From NCBI RefSeq assembly GCF_030444335.1, contig NZ_CP128595.1, positions 496,001 through 560,000 on the forward strand: a stretch of 64,000 bases of DNA, read 5' to 3'. Positions 27,601-37,966 of this stretch are shown piece by piece. The notes beneath the pieces were generated by a model. That model was not told the DNA's origin. It saw nothing but the letters and a program-made list of their open reading frames with translations, and did no database searches. The position numbers were made by a program, and so were the translations under genes. This stretch comes from Polaribacter huanghezhanensis (GTDB lineage: Bacteria; Bacteroidota; Bacteroidia; Flavobacteriales; Flavobacteriaceae). Each line of letters starts with the position of its first letter. The first letter of the stretch is position 1.

Positions 27601-29172
27601 ATGGCATTAAAAAATACGAATCCAACTAAAACCAGGGCTTGGCAAAAGTTAACTTCGCATTTTTCTGATATAAAAGAGATTCATTTAAAAGAATTCTTTA
27701 AAAACAATGCGAACAGAATTTCTGATTTTTCTTTCTCTTTTGATAATTTTACTGTTGATTATTCTAAAAACAGAATCAATCAAGAAACTTTAGAATTATT
27801 AATTGAATTGGCAAATGAAGTTGATTTAAAAGAGGCAATAGAAAAATATTTTTCAGGTGACATTATAAACACAACCGAAAACAGAGCTGTTCTACATACA
27901 GCATTGAGAGATAATTCATCTAAAGAAATTCTCGTTGAAAAAGTAAATGTAAAGCCAGAAATTAAAGCGACTTTAAATCAAATTGCAGAATTTTCAGAAA
28001 AAGTGATTTATGGTAAATGGAAAGGTTTTACTGGAAAATCAATTACTAATGTTGTAAACATCGGAATTGGCGGTTCAGATTTAGGTCCAAATATGATTGT
28101 AGAAGCTTTACAATTTTACAAAAATCATCTGAACCTGCATTTTGTCTCTAATGTTGATGGCGATCATATTTCTGAAATCATTAAAAAACTACATCCAGAA
28201 ACTACCTTATTTGTTATTGTTTCTAAAACATTTACCACACAAGAAACCATTACAAATGCAACTACACTAAAAGAATGGTTTTTGAAATCGGCTACAAAAA
28301 AAGATATTGCAAAGCATTTTGTAGCGGTTTCATCAAACATAAAAGAGGTCGTTGAATTCGGAATTTCTAACAAAAATATTTTTCCTATGTGGAATTGGGT
28401 TGGAGGTCGATTTTCTTTGTGGAGCGCTGTCGGATTATCAATAAGTTTATCTGTAGGGTTTCAAAATTTTAAAGCGTTACTTGATGGAGCATCAGAAATG
28501 GATGCACATTTTAAAAATACTGAATTCGAACAAAATATTCCTGTTATCTCTTCTTTAATTAGTATTTGGTACAACAATTTCTTTGGATGCGAAACAGAAG
28601 CAATTTTACCGTATTCTCATTATTTGAAAAAACTCCCTGAATACTTGCAGCAAACAAGTATGGAAAGTAATGGAAAAAGTGTTGATAGAAATGGAAAAAA
28701 AATAGACTATCAAACTGGCGCAATTATTTGGGGCGATGTTGGTACAAACATGCAACATGCTTTTATGCAATTATTACACCAAGGAACAAAATTAATTCCG
28801 GCGGAATTTATCGGATTTAAAGAATCTTTATCGGATTTAACAGCGCATCATAAAAAATTAATGGCAAACTTTTGTGCACAAACAGAAGCGTTGGCTTTCG
28901 GAAAAACGGCAGAAGAAGTTCATTTAGATTTAAAATTTAATAATCAAAGCAAAGAGTTATCAACATTACTTCCGTTTAAGGTCTTTGGCGGCAACAAACC
29001 TAGCACTACTATTTTAATTAAAAAACTAACTCCAAATTCTTTAGGTAAATTGATTGCTTTATACGAGCATAAAGTTTTTGTACAAGGCGTTGTTTGGAAC
29101 ATCTTTAGCTTTGATCAATTCGGAGTAGAATTAGGGAAAGAATTAGTCAGCAAACACCTAAATAAGAAGTAA
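27601..29172 (+). CDS. pgi: Glucose-6-phosphate isomerase
   Basis: 523 residues. The phosphosugar-binding region [20 protein letters not shown], the [13 protein letters not shown] loop, [13 protein letters not shown] and the C-terminal [22 protein letters not shown] are all canonical. It interconverts glucose-6-phosphate and fructose-6-phosphate. Full length, intact. Confidence 0.95.
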   Translation: MALKNTNPTKTRAWQKLTSHFSDIKEIHLKEFFKNNANRISDFSFSFDNFTVDYSKNRINQETLELLIELANEVDLKEAIEKYFSGDIINTTENRAVLHTALRDNSSKEILVEKVNVKPEIKATLNQIAEFSEKVIYGKWKGFTGKSITNVVNIGIGGSDLGPNMIVEALQFYKNHLNLHFVSNVDGDHISEIIKKLHPETTLFVIVSKTFTTQETITNATTLKEWFLKSATKKDIAKHFVAVSSNIKEVVEFGISNKNIFPMWNWVGGRFSLWSAVGLSISLSVGFQNFKALLDGASEMDAHFKNTEFEQNIPVISSLISIWYNNFFGCETEAILPYSHYLKKLPEYLQQTSMESNGKSVDRNGKKIDYQTGAIIWGDVGTNMQHAFMQLLHQGTKLIPAEFIGFKESLSDLTAHHKKLMANFCAQTEALAFGKTAEEVHLDLKFNNQSKELSTLLPFKVFGGNKPSTTILIKKLTPNSLGKLIALYEHKVFVQGVVWNIFSFDQFGVELGKELVSKHLNKK

Positions 29173-29389
29173 ATTTCTTTTTCTTAATGGGGGTTTTATT
29201 AATTTTACCATTAATTCTTCTTTTGTTAACAACCTGTTAATATTTAAAAACCTGTTTTTTAAGGCGTATCTGCAATATTTTACTATTTTTGGATGTCTTA
29301 AATTTTTGTTAACACTTAACATTAAATTAACATTAGAACTGTAAAAATTAAGGATTTTTGTAGAACATTTAATAACTTAAAATTTCAAA

Positions 29390-32053
29390 ATGAAAAATTT
29401 TAAAAATTTATTATTAGTAGCGTTGTTTTTCGCAACTGCTGCTGTTTTTGGTCAAACCAAAATAACAGGTAAAGTAGTTGATGAAACAAATCAGCCCTTA
29501 CCAAGTGCAAGCGTTATGGTAAAAGGAACAACAAACGGTACTTCTACCGATTATGATGGTAATTTTACGATAACTGCAAACTCAAATTCTGGAGTAATTG
29601 TAGTTTCTTTTGTTGGTTACAACAAAAAAGAAGTATCTTTTACTTCATCAAAAACAAGTTTAGGAACAATTCAATTAACTGAAGATGCAAACACTCTTGA
29701 TGAGGTTGTTATTCAAGGAGTAATTGATGTTGCTAAAGACAGAGAAACTCCTGTAGCTGTTTCAACAATTAAAGCTGCTGAGATTGAAGAAAAATTAGGA
29801 TCTCAAGAATTTCCTGAAATTTTAAAATCAACTCCATCTGTATACGCAACTAAATCTGGTGGTGGTTTTGGAGATTCTAGAATTAACATTAGAGGTTTTA
29901 ACCAAGAAAATGTAGCTATTTTAATAAACGGTGTACCTGTAAACGATATGGAAAACGGTAGAGTATACTGGTCTAACTGGGCTGGTTTATCTGACGTTAC
30001 CTCTGCAATGCAAGTACAAAGAGGTTTAGGGTCTTCTAAATTAGCAATTTCTTCTGTTGGTGGTACGATTAACGTTATTACAAAAACTTCTCAACAAAAA
30101 GAAGGAGCTAATGTAAGTTCTAGTTTTGGTAACGATGGATACATGAAATATGTAGGTTCTTACTCTACAGGAAAATTAGACAATGGACTATCTGCATCTT
30201 TCTTATTTAGTAGAACACAAGGAGATGGATATGTAGATGGAACTAAATTTTTAGGTTACAACTATTTTATTGGTGTTGGTTATAAAATAAATGAGAAGCA
30301 TTCTTTAGAATTTACTTTTACTGGAGCACCACAATGGCACCACCAAAGAAGTTATGCAGAAAAATTATCTTTATACCAACAATTTGGAACATCTAATGAC
30401 CCAAATATAAAATTTAACCCAGCTTGGGGTATGTATAAAGGAGAAGAATTTTCTTTAAGAAGAAACTTTTATCACAAACCAGTAATGTCTTTAAATTACG
30501 ACTGGAAAATTTCTGATAATTCTAACTTATCTACTGTTCTTTATGCTTCATGGGGACGTGGTGGTGGATCTGGACCAATTGGAGACGTAAACAACATTCG
30601 TGATTATGACTTTAGATTAAGAGATGCACAAGGAAGAGTTCGTTTTGATGATATCGCAAAATGGAATGCTGGAGGAAATGTTCCTGATTTTGGAGCAGAC
30701 AGAACTAGTACTATTAATGATAGAAAAAACGGCTTAACACGTAGAGCCTCTATGAATTCTCATAACTGGTATGGTGTTATTGCTAACTTCCATAAAGATG
30801 CTAGTGATAACTTTAGCTGGGATGTTGGTGTAGATTTAAGAACTTATCAAGGTATTCACTACAGAGTTGTTTCTAATTTACTTGGCGCAACAGGTTATAC
30901 AGATAATAGAGATAAAAACAACCCTAACAGAAGTATTACTTCTTTTGTAGATCCTTCTCCAAGTTTTAACCCTTGGGCAAATATCACAAACCAACAAAAA
31001 ATAGAATACTACAATGACGGTAATGTTCGTTGGCTAGGTGCTTTTGGACAAGTAGAGTATAAAAACGATGATGTTTCTGCTTTCTTACAAGGAGGTATTT
31101 CTCAACAAGGTTTTCAAAGAATAGATTACTTTAACTTATTAGTAGGTAGTCAAAAATCTGGATATGAAAACTTAATGGGTGGAAACATTAAAGGAGGAAT
31201 GAACTGGAATATTAATGAAGCTCATAACGTTTTTGGTAACGCGGGTTATTATTCTAAACAACCTTTCTTTGGAGCTGTTTATCCAAATTATAACAATAAT
31301 AATACTAGTGTCGGTTTAACCAATGAAAAAATCTTAGGATTAGAGTTAGGGTATGGATATAGAAGCGAAAACTACAATGTAAAAGTAAATGCATATAGAA
31401 CTTCTTGGAAAGATAGATTCCAAAGAACTGGTGGTTCTGCCCCTGGTAATTTTGTAGATTTCTCTGGAATTGAACAAGTTCACACAGGTTTAGAGATTGA
31501 ATCTACTGGTAGATTTGGCAAATTAACTGTTGATGCAATGTTGTCTTTGGGTAATTATCAATACGTTGGTAATGTAACAGGTACAGAATATGACCAAAAC
31601 AATGCTGTTGTTGGTGTTTCTGGAACTACATATTACCTTGATAAAGTTAAAGTTGGTGATGCAGCTCAAACTACTGCTCGAATTGGTTTTACATATAAAG
31701 TTTCAGATAAATTAAAGTTTGATATAAGTCAATTTTATGCAGCAAGTTTATACCCTAGTATTTCTGCTTCTTCTTTTAAAACTCAAGTAGATAACACCCA
31801 AGGTTCTTTAAAATTACCTGGTTATGCATTAGTAGATGCTGGTGTTTCTTACAAATTTAACCTAAGTGAAAAAGTAAATGCTAGATTTAGATTAAATGTA
31901 AACAACTTAATGGATACAAGATATATTTCTGATGGTTTTACTAACATCCATGCTACTGCTGGAAGTACAACTTACAAAGGTATTGATGTTAATAACAGAG
32001 TTTATTTTGGATACGGAAGAACTTGGAATGCTTCAATGAAGTTTTCTTTCTAA
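29390..32053 (+). CDS. TonB-dependent receptor with carboxypeptidase-like domain
   Basis: 887 residues. Signal peptide (about 1-21, ending VFGQ), then a carboxypeptidase-like regulatory beta-sandwich (KITGKVVDETNQPLPSASV, TDYDGNFTI), a plug domain (EVVIQGVIDVAKDRETPVAVS and RINIRGFNQENVAILINGVPVNDMENGRVYWSNW), and a 22-strand barrel ending NRVYFGYGRTWNASMKFSF with a terminal Phe. No SusD-like gene follows, so it is not a polysaccharide locus; the ligand is unknown. A strong terminator follows the gene. Confidence 0.88.
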   Translation: MKNFKNLLLVALFFATAAVFGQTKITGKVVDETNQPLPSASVMVKGTTNGTSTDYDGNFTITANSNSGVIVVSFVGYNKKEVSFTSSKTSLGTIQLTEDANTLDEVVIQGVIDVAKDRETPVAVSTIKAAEIEEKLGSQEFPEILKSTPSVYATKSGGGFGDSRINIRGFNQENVAILINGVPVNDMENGRVYWSNWAGLSDVTSAMQVQRGLGSSKLAISSVGGTINVITKTSQQKEGANVSSSFGNDGYMKYVGSYSTGKLDNGLSASFLFSRTQGDGYVDGTKFLGYNYFIGVGYKINEKHSLEFTFTGAPQWHHQRSYAEKLSLYQQFGTSNDPNIKFNPAWGMYKGEEFSLRRNFYHKPVMSLNYDWKISDNSNLSTVLYASWGRGGGSGPIGDVNNIRDYDFRLRDAQGRVRFDDIAKWNAGGNVPDFGADRTSTINDRKNGLTRRASMNSHNWYGVIANFHKDASDNFSWDVGVDLRTYQGIHYRVVSNLLGATGYTDNRDKNNPNRSITSFVDPSPSFNPWANITNQQKIEYYNDGNVRWLGAFGQVEYKNDDVSAFLQGGISQQGFQRIDYFNLLVGSQKSGYENLMGGNIKGGMNWNINEAHNVFGNAGYYSKQPFFGAVYPNYNNNNTSVGLTNEKILGLELGYGYRSENYNVKVNAYRTSWKDRFQRTGGSAPGNFVDFSGIEQVHTGLEIESTGRFGKLTVDAMLSLGNYQYVGNVTGTEYDQNNAVVGVSGTTYYLDKVKVGDAAQTTARIGFTYKVSDKLKFDISQFYAASLYPSISASSFKTQVDNTQGSLKLPGYALVDAGVSYKFNLSEKVNARFRLNVNNLMDTRYISDGFTNIHATAGSTTYKGIDVNNRVYFGYGRTWNASMKFSF

Positions 32054-32076
32054 ATCAACAACTATAAATAGTTTAA

Positions 32077-32107
32077 AAACCACCTCAATCGAGGTGGTTT
32101 TTTTTTG
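32077..32107 (+). terminator. Rho-independent terminator after the TonB receptor
   Basis: AACCACCTC (32078-32086) pairs with GAGGTGGTT (32091-32099), loop AATC, followed by seven or more T residues. Confidence 0.85.
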
Positions 32108-32150
32108 ATTATAATTAGTACATTTACATAATCTAAAAAACGAAGAAATC

Positions 32151-32582
32151 ATGATGAAAGAAATTCACTCGTATTGGGCATATTTAGTGCTATTAATGTT
32201 AGTTTTTACAGTTGTAAATGCATTTATGGGATTGTCAAAAAAGAGAAGTTTCACCGACAAAGATGTTCGCATCGGTTTATTTACATTAATCGTTTCTCAC
32301 ATTCAATTATTAATAGGATTGGGTTGGTATTTTATGAGTCCTGCTTATAAAGCACTAAAAATTGACAGTTCTGCTGTAATGGGAGATTCGACTTCTAGAT
32401 TATTAGCTGTAGAACATCCTTTAATGATGATCATTGCTATTGTATTAATTACTATTGGTTGGTCTAAACATAAAAAGAAAACAGAAGATGCGGCAAAGTT
32501 TAAAACGTTTGCAATCTTTTACGGATTAGCATTGGTGTTGATCTTATCTAGAATTCCTTGGAATCAGTGGTTACAGTTTTAA
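32151..32582 (+). CDS. Four-TM membrane protein, possible haem protein
   Basis: 143 residues with four TM helices (for example YLVLLMLVFTVVNAFMG, HIQLLIGLGWYF, HPLMMIIAIVLITIGW). Potentially conserved histidines in HSYWAY, SHIQLL and EHPLMM lie at helix ends, as in small b-type cytochromes, and some database entries name similar proteins cytochrome B. I cannot confirm haem binding. It is 43 bases upstream of plsC. Confidence 0.6.
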   Translation: MMKEIHSYWAYLVLLMLVFTVVNAFMGLSKKRSFTDKDVRIGLFTLIVSHIQLLIGLGWYFMSPAYKALKIDSSAVMGDSTSRLLAVEHPLMMIIAIVLITIGWSKHKKKTEDAAKFKTFAIFYGLALVLILSRIPWNQWLQF

Positions 32583-32625
32583 AAATAAAATACCCTAATT
32601 TACCTCAGATAAAAGAACCCTTTAA

Positions 32626-33354
32626 ATGAAAATTTTAAGCTACATATTATCGCCAATCTTTATTTTTACTTTTGTATTACTATTAGTAATCTTTCATCCT
32701 TTACAATGGGTTGGATTAAAACTATTCGGACATAAAGGGCATCAGCATGTGGTAGATATTTTAAATTTATTTCTTGTCAAGTCGTTGCTTTTAATCGGAG
32801 TTACAGTCCGTTTAAAAAACGAACACGAATTGCCAAAAGACTGTACTTTAGTCTTTGTTGCAAATCACCAAAGTATTTCTGACATTCCGCCAATTGGTTG
32901 GTTTTTCAGGAAATATAAACCAAAGTTTGTTGCCAAAAAAGAATTGGGAAAAGGAGTGCCAAGTGTGTCCTTTAATTTACGACATGGCGGTGCTGCTTTA
33001 ATCAATAGAAAAGATGCAAAACAAGCATTAAGTGAATTGGTAAAATTTTCGAAAAATATTCATAAAAATAAATGGGGAGCAATCATTTTTCCTGAAGGAA
33101 CAAGAAGTAGAAATGGAAAACCAAAACCCTTTTCTACCAACGGGTTAAAAATGATTACCAAATACAATCAAGAAGGGTATATTGTACCAATAACCATCAA
33201 TAATTCTTGGAAACTATTTAAATATGGAAAATATCCGTTAGGAATTGGAAATCCGATAACACTTACAACACACAAACCTATAAAAATTGATTCTGTGCCT
33301 TTTGAAACGTTAATGAAAGAGACAGAATCACAAATAATTTCACACATAAAATAA
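32626..33354 (+). CDS. plsC: 1-acyl-sn-glycerol-3-phosphate acyltransferase
   Basis: 242 residues. N-terminal membrane segment(s), then the acyltransferase blocks VANHQSISDIPPIGW (HxxxxD), the PKFVAKKELGKGVP block, and FPEGTRSRNGKPKPF, all canonical for PlsC/LPLAT. It acylates lysophosphatidate in membrane lipid synthesis. Immediately followed (4 bases) by an acyl-ACP desaturase gene. Confidence 0.88.
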   Translation: MKILSYILSPIFIFTFVLLLVIFHPLQWVGLKLFGHKGHQHVVDILNLFLVKSLLLIGVTVRLKNEHELPKDCTLVFVANHQSISDIPPIGWFFRKYKPKFVAKKELGKGVPSVSFNLRHGGAALINRKDAKQALSELVKFSKNIHKNKWGAIIFPEGTRSRNGKPKPFSTNGLKMITKYNQEGYIVPITINNSWKLFKYGKYPLGIGNPITLTTHKPIKIDSVPFETLMKETESQIISHIK

Positions 33355-33358
33355 CAAT

Positions 33359-34342
33359 ATGTCTATACATAATATTAGAAGAGAAGTAATGCTAAACCTA
33401 GAGAAAAGCATTGATACTTTCGTTGATAAATTTTTAATCACACCAGAAAAAATTTGGCAACCAACCGATTTTTTGCCAAATTCTCAAAAAGATTCTTTTA
33501 TTGATGAGGTAAAAGAAATTCAAGAGCTCTCTAAAGAATTAGATGATGATTTTTGGGTAGTTTTGGTTGGAGATACCATTACAGAAGAGGCTTTACCAAC
33601 TTACGAATCTTGGTTGTTAGACATAGAAGGTGTTTCTCAACAACCTGATAATGGCTGGGCAAAATGGATTAGAGCTTGGACTTCTGAAGAAAATAGACAC
33701 GGAGATGTGCTAAATAAATACTTGTATTTATCTGGTAGAGTAAATATGAGAGAAGTAGAAATTACTACACAACATTTAATTGCAGACGGATTTGATATAG
33801 GAACAGCTTCTGATCCTTATAAAAACTTTATCTATACTAGCTTTCAAGAATTAGCAACATACATTTCGCACAATAATGTGGCAAAAATTGCACGTAAAAA
33901 AGGGCATAAAGCATTGGCTAAAATGTCTAAAATTATTGCTGGTGATGAAATGCGTCATCATATTGCTTATTCAGAATTTGTAAAAGAAATTTTTAAGATT
34001 GATCCAAGCGAAATGATGTTGGCGTTTCAACACATGATGAAATACAAGATTGTAATGCCTGCATTACACTTAAGAGAGTCTTTTGGCGCTAAAGGTGGGT
34101 TGTTTGATCAATTCTCTACAATAGCACAAAGAGTTGGTGTATATACGGGTTTTGACTATGTAGACATCTTACAAAAACTAAATACAACTTGGGAAATTGA
34201 TAAAATAACCAACTTAACTCCGGAGGCAGAAAAAGCGAGAGATTGGTTGTTAAAACTCCCTGAAAGAATGTATCGAATTACTGAAAGAATTGTAGTTCCA
34301 GATACAACATACAATTTTAAATGGATGAATCCAGTAACATAA
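33359..34342 (+). CDS. Acyl-ACP desaturase (ferritin-like di-iron)
   Basis: 327 residues with paired di-iron motifs TSEENRHGDVLNKYL (ExxRH) and GDEMRHHIAYSEF (ExxRH with a second His). These mark the soluble plant-type stearoyl-ACP desaturase family. It inserts a double bond into an acyl chain and would need electrons from a ferredoxin, of which one is encoded at 21.1 kb. Tight packing with plsC suggests both act on the same lipid pool. Confidence 0.85.
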   Translation: MSIHNIRREVMLNLEKSIDTFVDKFLITPEKIWQPTDFLPNSQKDSFIDEVKEIQELSKELDDDFWVVLVGDTITEEALPTYESWLLDIEGVSQQPDNGWAKWIRAWTSEENRHGDVLNKYLYLSGRVNMREVEITTQHLIADGFDIGTASDPYKNFIYTSFQELATYISHNNVAKIARKKGHKALAKMSKIIAGDEMRHHIAYSEFVKEIFKIDPSEMMLAFQHMMKYKIVMPALHLRESFGAKGGLFDQFSTIAQRVGVYTGFDYVDILQKLNTTWEIDKITNLTPEAEKARDWLLKLPERMYRITERIVVPDTTYNFKWMNPVT

Positions 34343-34344
34343 AA

Positions 34345-34371
34345 AAAGAGCCTTAAAAAGGCTCTTTTTTA
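34345..34371. terminator. Bidirectional terminator
   Basis: AGAGCCTT (34347-34354) pairs with AAGGCTCT (34358-34365), with a T run on the + side and an A run (T run on the - strand). It serves the convergent desaturase and nitrilase-family genes. Confidence 0.8.
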
Positions 34372-35145
34372 GTGTATTGTAAATTGGTCTTTATCTTCTA
34401 AGAAAGGTAGTTTAGTTCTAACATTTCTCAATTTATTTTTACTTAAAGTAGCGTAGATAATTTTCTCTTCATTTTCTACAACTTCGGTGAGTTCATTTCC
34501 TAAGAAATCTATTGCCATAGAATTCCCATTATATTCATATCCATTTGTATCCACTCCAACTCTATTTACACCAATACAATAACTCATGTTTTCTATTGCA
34601 CGCGCTTTTAAGAGTGTTTTCCACGCATTAATTCTTGGTATTGGCCAATTTGCAACATAAATCAACAAGTCATACTCTTCTACATTTCTTGACCAAACCG
34701 GAAAACGCAAATCGTAACAAATTAATGGACAAATTTTCCATCCTTTATAATCAACAATCAATTTGTTTTTTCCTGAAGTATATGCTTTATGCTCTCCGGC
34801 TAATGTAAAAGTATGTCGTTTGTCATAGGTTTCAATTTTTCCCTTTGGGTGCACAAATAACATTCTATTATAATACCTCCCTTTATTATTTATAATGATG
34901 CTACCAACAACTGCTGCATCAAAATGTGCCGCTTTTTGTTGCATCCAGTCTACAGTTTCTCCATTCATGTCTTCGGCTAAAGGCTTTGGCACCATCGAAA
35001 AACCTGTGGTAAACATTTCTGGTAGAATAATCACATCAACATTCTGAATGTCTTCTAATAATACATCTAGTTTTGCCTTGTTTTTAATAGCATTTTCCCA
35101 AACTAAATCTTTCTGAATAATGGCTATTTGTAAATCGGTTTGCAT
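34369..35145 (-). CDS. Carbon-nitrogen hydrolase (omega-amidase/YafV-like)
   Basis: About 258 residues starting MQTDLQIAIIQKDLVW; I chose this ATG because the longer in-frame extension to 35292 lacks family similarity and would overlap the next gene's start. The catalytic triad is visible: Glu in LPEMFTTGF, Lys in YDKRHTF, and Cys in CPLICYDLRFPVW. Related to YafV/omega-amidase, which clears alpha-ketoglutaramate and similar amides. It is divergent from the nuclease gene with a short gap. Confidence 0.85.
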   Translation of the reverse strand: MQTDLQIAIIQKDLVWENAIKNKAKLDVLLEDIQNVDVIILPEMFTTGFSMVPKPLAEDMNGETVDWMQQKAAHFDAAVVGSIIINNKGRYYNRMLFVHPKGKIETYDKRHTFTLAGEHKAYTSGKNKLIVDYKGWKICPLICYDLRFPVWSRNVEEYDLLIYVANWPIPRINAWKTLLKARAIENMSYCIGVNRVGVDTNGYEYNGNSMAIDFLGNELTEVVENEEKIIYATLSKNKLRNVRTKLPFLEDKDQFTIH

Positions 35146-35224
35146 AAAAATAATTTTGTTACAATATAATAAAATAAATAGCTTCTTTTTGTACATTGTT
35201 TGTTCTAAAAATTGACTTTCGCAA

Positions 35225-37963
35225 ATGCAGACTTTTATATCAGAAACGTTACAAACCATTTTAACGAAACAAAAATCGTTTGAAAACACCATTTTTGTGT
35301 TGCCTTCTCAAAGAGCTGGCGTTTTTGTTAAACAAGCATTAAAAGAAACTATTGATGTCGGTTTTTTGCCAACAATCTTTAATATAGAACAGTTTATTGA
35401 AGAAGTTTCTGGGTTGCATAAAGTGGATTCTATTCAGTTATTATTTCATTTTTATGCTGTTTATAAAAAAGTAGAAGCTGAACCTGAAGAATTTGAAAGT
35501 TTTATTTCTTGGGCTTTTACAGTTGTACAAGACTTTAACGAAGTAGATCAGCATTTAATCAATCCTAAAGAGATTTTTCCGTATTTAAGAGATATTCAAC
35601 GGTTAAAGAATTGGTCAGTAAAAAAACCTTTTGAAGAAACTAAAATGGTAAAAAATCATTTTTCTTTCTTAGAAAAATTAGAAGTTTACTACACAGAATT
35701 TTATACTTTTTTACTCAAAAAACAGATTGGTTATCAAGGGTTAATTTACAGAGAAGCCAGTAAAAATATTGAAGCTTATATCGAAAAGAACAAGCATAAG
35801 AAGTATGTTTTTATGGGTTTTAATGCGCTAAACAAATCTGAAGAATATTTATTTCAAGAACTGTTGTCTGCAGGGAACACCGATGTTTATTGGGATATTG
35901 ACAGTGCTTTTTTAAAAAACAAACATCAAGCAGGAACATTCATCAGAAAATATAAATCTGAATGGAAATATTACATCAACAATCCGATTGCGACAGTTTC
36001 ATCGAATTTTGAATTGGAAAAAAGCATTGAAGTCATTGGAGCTTCAAAAAATACAACTCAAATTAAATATGCTGGAGAGCTTATCAATAAATTGCCAAAT
36101 CACAACAAAACTGCCTATGTTTTGGCTGATGAAAGCTTGTTGCCAATCACGTTAAATTCGTTACCAAAGAAGGTTGAAGCGGTTAATATTACAATGGGTT
36201 ATCCGCTAAAAGACATTCCGACAACTTCGCTGTTTTTTGCTATTTTTCAGTTGTTTTTAACGCAAGAAAAATTAAATAAAACGCAAGCAGCACAGTTTTA
36301 CTACAAAGATGTGTTGCAGTTTTTTAAGCACGCTTCTATTCAGCCTTTATTAATTGATAACGGTACAAATTTATTAGATAAAATTTCTCTGAAAATAGCA
36401 AAAGACAACGATGCTTTTATCAGTAAAAATCAAATTAAAACCTTTTTAGCGCCTTTAGGAAAATCGGTAAAAAAAGCAATAAGTAACCTCTTTAACCCGA
36501 TTGAAAATAGTCAAGATTTTATCAACCGGATTTTAAATTTAATTGTCGTTTTAAAAGAAAAAGCAGCGCCTTTAGAAAAAGAATACTTGTTTCGGTTTTA
36601 CACCATTTTTTCGCAGTTGCAAACCTTTCAAAACGAATATAATTTTTTGAAAACATTTAAAACCATTCATCAATTATTCATTCAATTGTTGAATACTGAA
36701 TCTATTTCTTTTAAAGGAGAACCGCTACAAGGATTGCAATTAATGGGAATGTTGGAAACGCGTGTGTTGGATTTTGAAAACGTAATTATAACCTCTGTAA
36801 ACGAAAATATATTGCCAAAAAACAGTTCGCAAAATACCTTTATTCCGTTTGATGTAAAAATCGAATTTAGCTTACCAACCTACAGAGAAAAAGATGCTAT
36901 TTTTTCCTATCACTTCTTTAGATTGTTACAACGCGCAAAAAACATATACTTATTATACAATTCTGAAAGCGACACTTTTGGCGGCGGAGAAAAAAGTAGG
37001 TTTATTACACAATTATTGCATCTTAAAGACGGAATTAAAGAGCTACAAATAAGTCCGAAAGTAACAACAGAAAAAATTGAACTCAAAGAAATAGAAAAAA
37101 CTCCAGAAATAATTTCTGTGCTAGAAGACGTTGCAAAAACTGGCTTTTCGCCATCAACATTTGCTAGTTATTTATATAATCCGTATCAGTTTTATGTGCA
37201 GAAAATAGTAAAACTAAAAGAGTATAAAGAAGTTGAAGAAACTGTTGCTTCGAACACGATGGGAACGATTATTCATGATACGTTAGACGCTTTATATCAA
37301 CCATATATTAACAAATTTCTTACGTTAGAAAACTTTAAAGAACTGTTTGCAAAAGTAGATGATTTTGTTACATTTTACTTTAAAGAACACTTTCATAATT
37401 CTGATCTATTCACTGGAAAAAACAAGTTGATTTTTGAAGTTTCTAAAGAATATGTAAATCGATTTTTAGAAAATGAAAAACAATTGGTGTCAAAAAACAA
37501 TCAATTAAAAATTATTGCCACCGAAGAAAACTTAGAAACAACTATAGAAATTGAAGGATTTGATTTTCCAATTAAAATTAAAGGGCAGGTTGATCGAATT
37601 GATGAATTAAATGGCGTTACGAGAATTGTTGATTACAAAACAGGCATAGTAGAGGCTAAAAATTTAAAAATATCGGATGTTTCTGATATTGCTGATGAAA
37701 AATATAACAAAGTAATTCAGGTTTTATTGTACGGTTATATGTATGCTAAAAGCAACTCAACACCTACTAAAATTGAAAGTGGAATTATCTCGTTTAAAAA
37801 TCTTAAAAGCGGATTTCTTAAAGTAGATTTTGGTAATAAAGATTATGAAATTACGCCAGAAAGAATGGATGTTTTCATGAATTCAATCAAAGAAATCATC
37901 AAAGAAATTTTTGATGTTTCAATTCCTTTTACAGAAAAGGCACATGAAAAACACAGCCTGTAA
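35225..37963 (+). CDS. PD-(D/E)XK nuclease family protein, AddB/RecB-like
   Basis: 912 residues. A P-loop-like region (FVLPSQRAGVFVKQAL) near the N-terminus, several helicase-fold blocks, and a C-terminal nuclease domain starting around GFSPSTFASYLYNPYQFYV. The nuclease active site reads IDELNGVTRIVDYKTG, where D and K of DYKTG fit the PD-(D/E)XK pattern. AddB-type subunits act with AddA in double-strand-break repair. The partner helicase gene is not in the window. The gene ends 3 bases before the stop of the USP gene. Confidence 0.75.
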   Translation: MQTFISETLQTILTKQKSFENTIFVLPSQRAGVFVKQALKETIDVGFLPTIFNIEQFIEEVSGLHKVDSIQLLFHFYAVYKKVEAEPEEFESFISWAFTVVQDFNEVDQHLINPKEIFPYLRDIQRLKNWSVKKPFEETKMVKNHFSFLEKLEVYYTEFYTFLLKKQIGYQGLIYREASKNIEAYIEKNKHKKYVFMGFNALNKSEEYLFQELLSAGNTDVYWDIDSAFLKNKHQAGTFIRKYKSEWKYYINNPIATVSSNFELEKSIEVIGASKNTTQIKYAGELINKLPNHNKTAYVLADESLLPITLNSLPKKVEAVNITMGYPLKDIPTTSLFFAIFQLFLTQEKLNKTQAAQFYYKDVLQFFKHASIQPLLIDNGTNLLDKISLKIAKDNDAFISKNQIKTFLAPLGKSVKKAISNLFNPIENSQDFINRILNLIVVLKEKAAPLEKEYLFRFYTIFSQLQTFQNEYNFLKTFKTIHQLFIQLLNTESISFKGEPLQGLQLMGMLETRVLDFENVIITSVNENILPKNSSQNTFIPFDVKIEFSLPTYREKDAIFSYHFFRLLQRAKNIYLLYNSESDTFGGGEKSRFITQLLHLKDGIKELQISPKVTTEKIELKEIEKTPEIISVLEDVAKTGFSPSTFASYLYNPYQFYVQKIVKLKEYKEVEETVASNTMGTIIHDTLDALYQPYINKFLTLENFKELFAKVDDFVTFYFKEHFHNSDLFTGKNKLIFEVSKEYVNRFLENEKQLVSKNNQLKIIATEENLETTIEIEGFDFPIKIKGQVDRIDELNGVTRIVDYKTGIVEAKNLKISDVSDIADEKYNKVIQVLLYGYMYAKSNSTPTKIESGIISFKNLKSGFLKVDFGNKDYEITPERMDVFMNSIKEIIKEIFDVSIPFTEKAHEKHSL

Positions 37964-37966
37964 AAA

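Noticed and set aside
35146..35292. 49-residue N-terminal extension of the carbon-nitrogen hydrolase
   Set aside because: It has no family similarity and overlaps the divergent gene's start.
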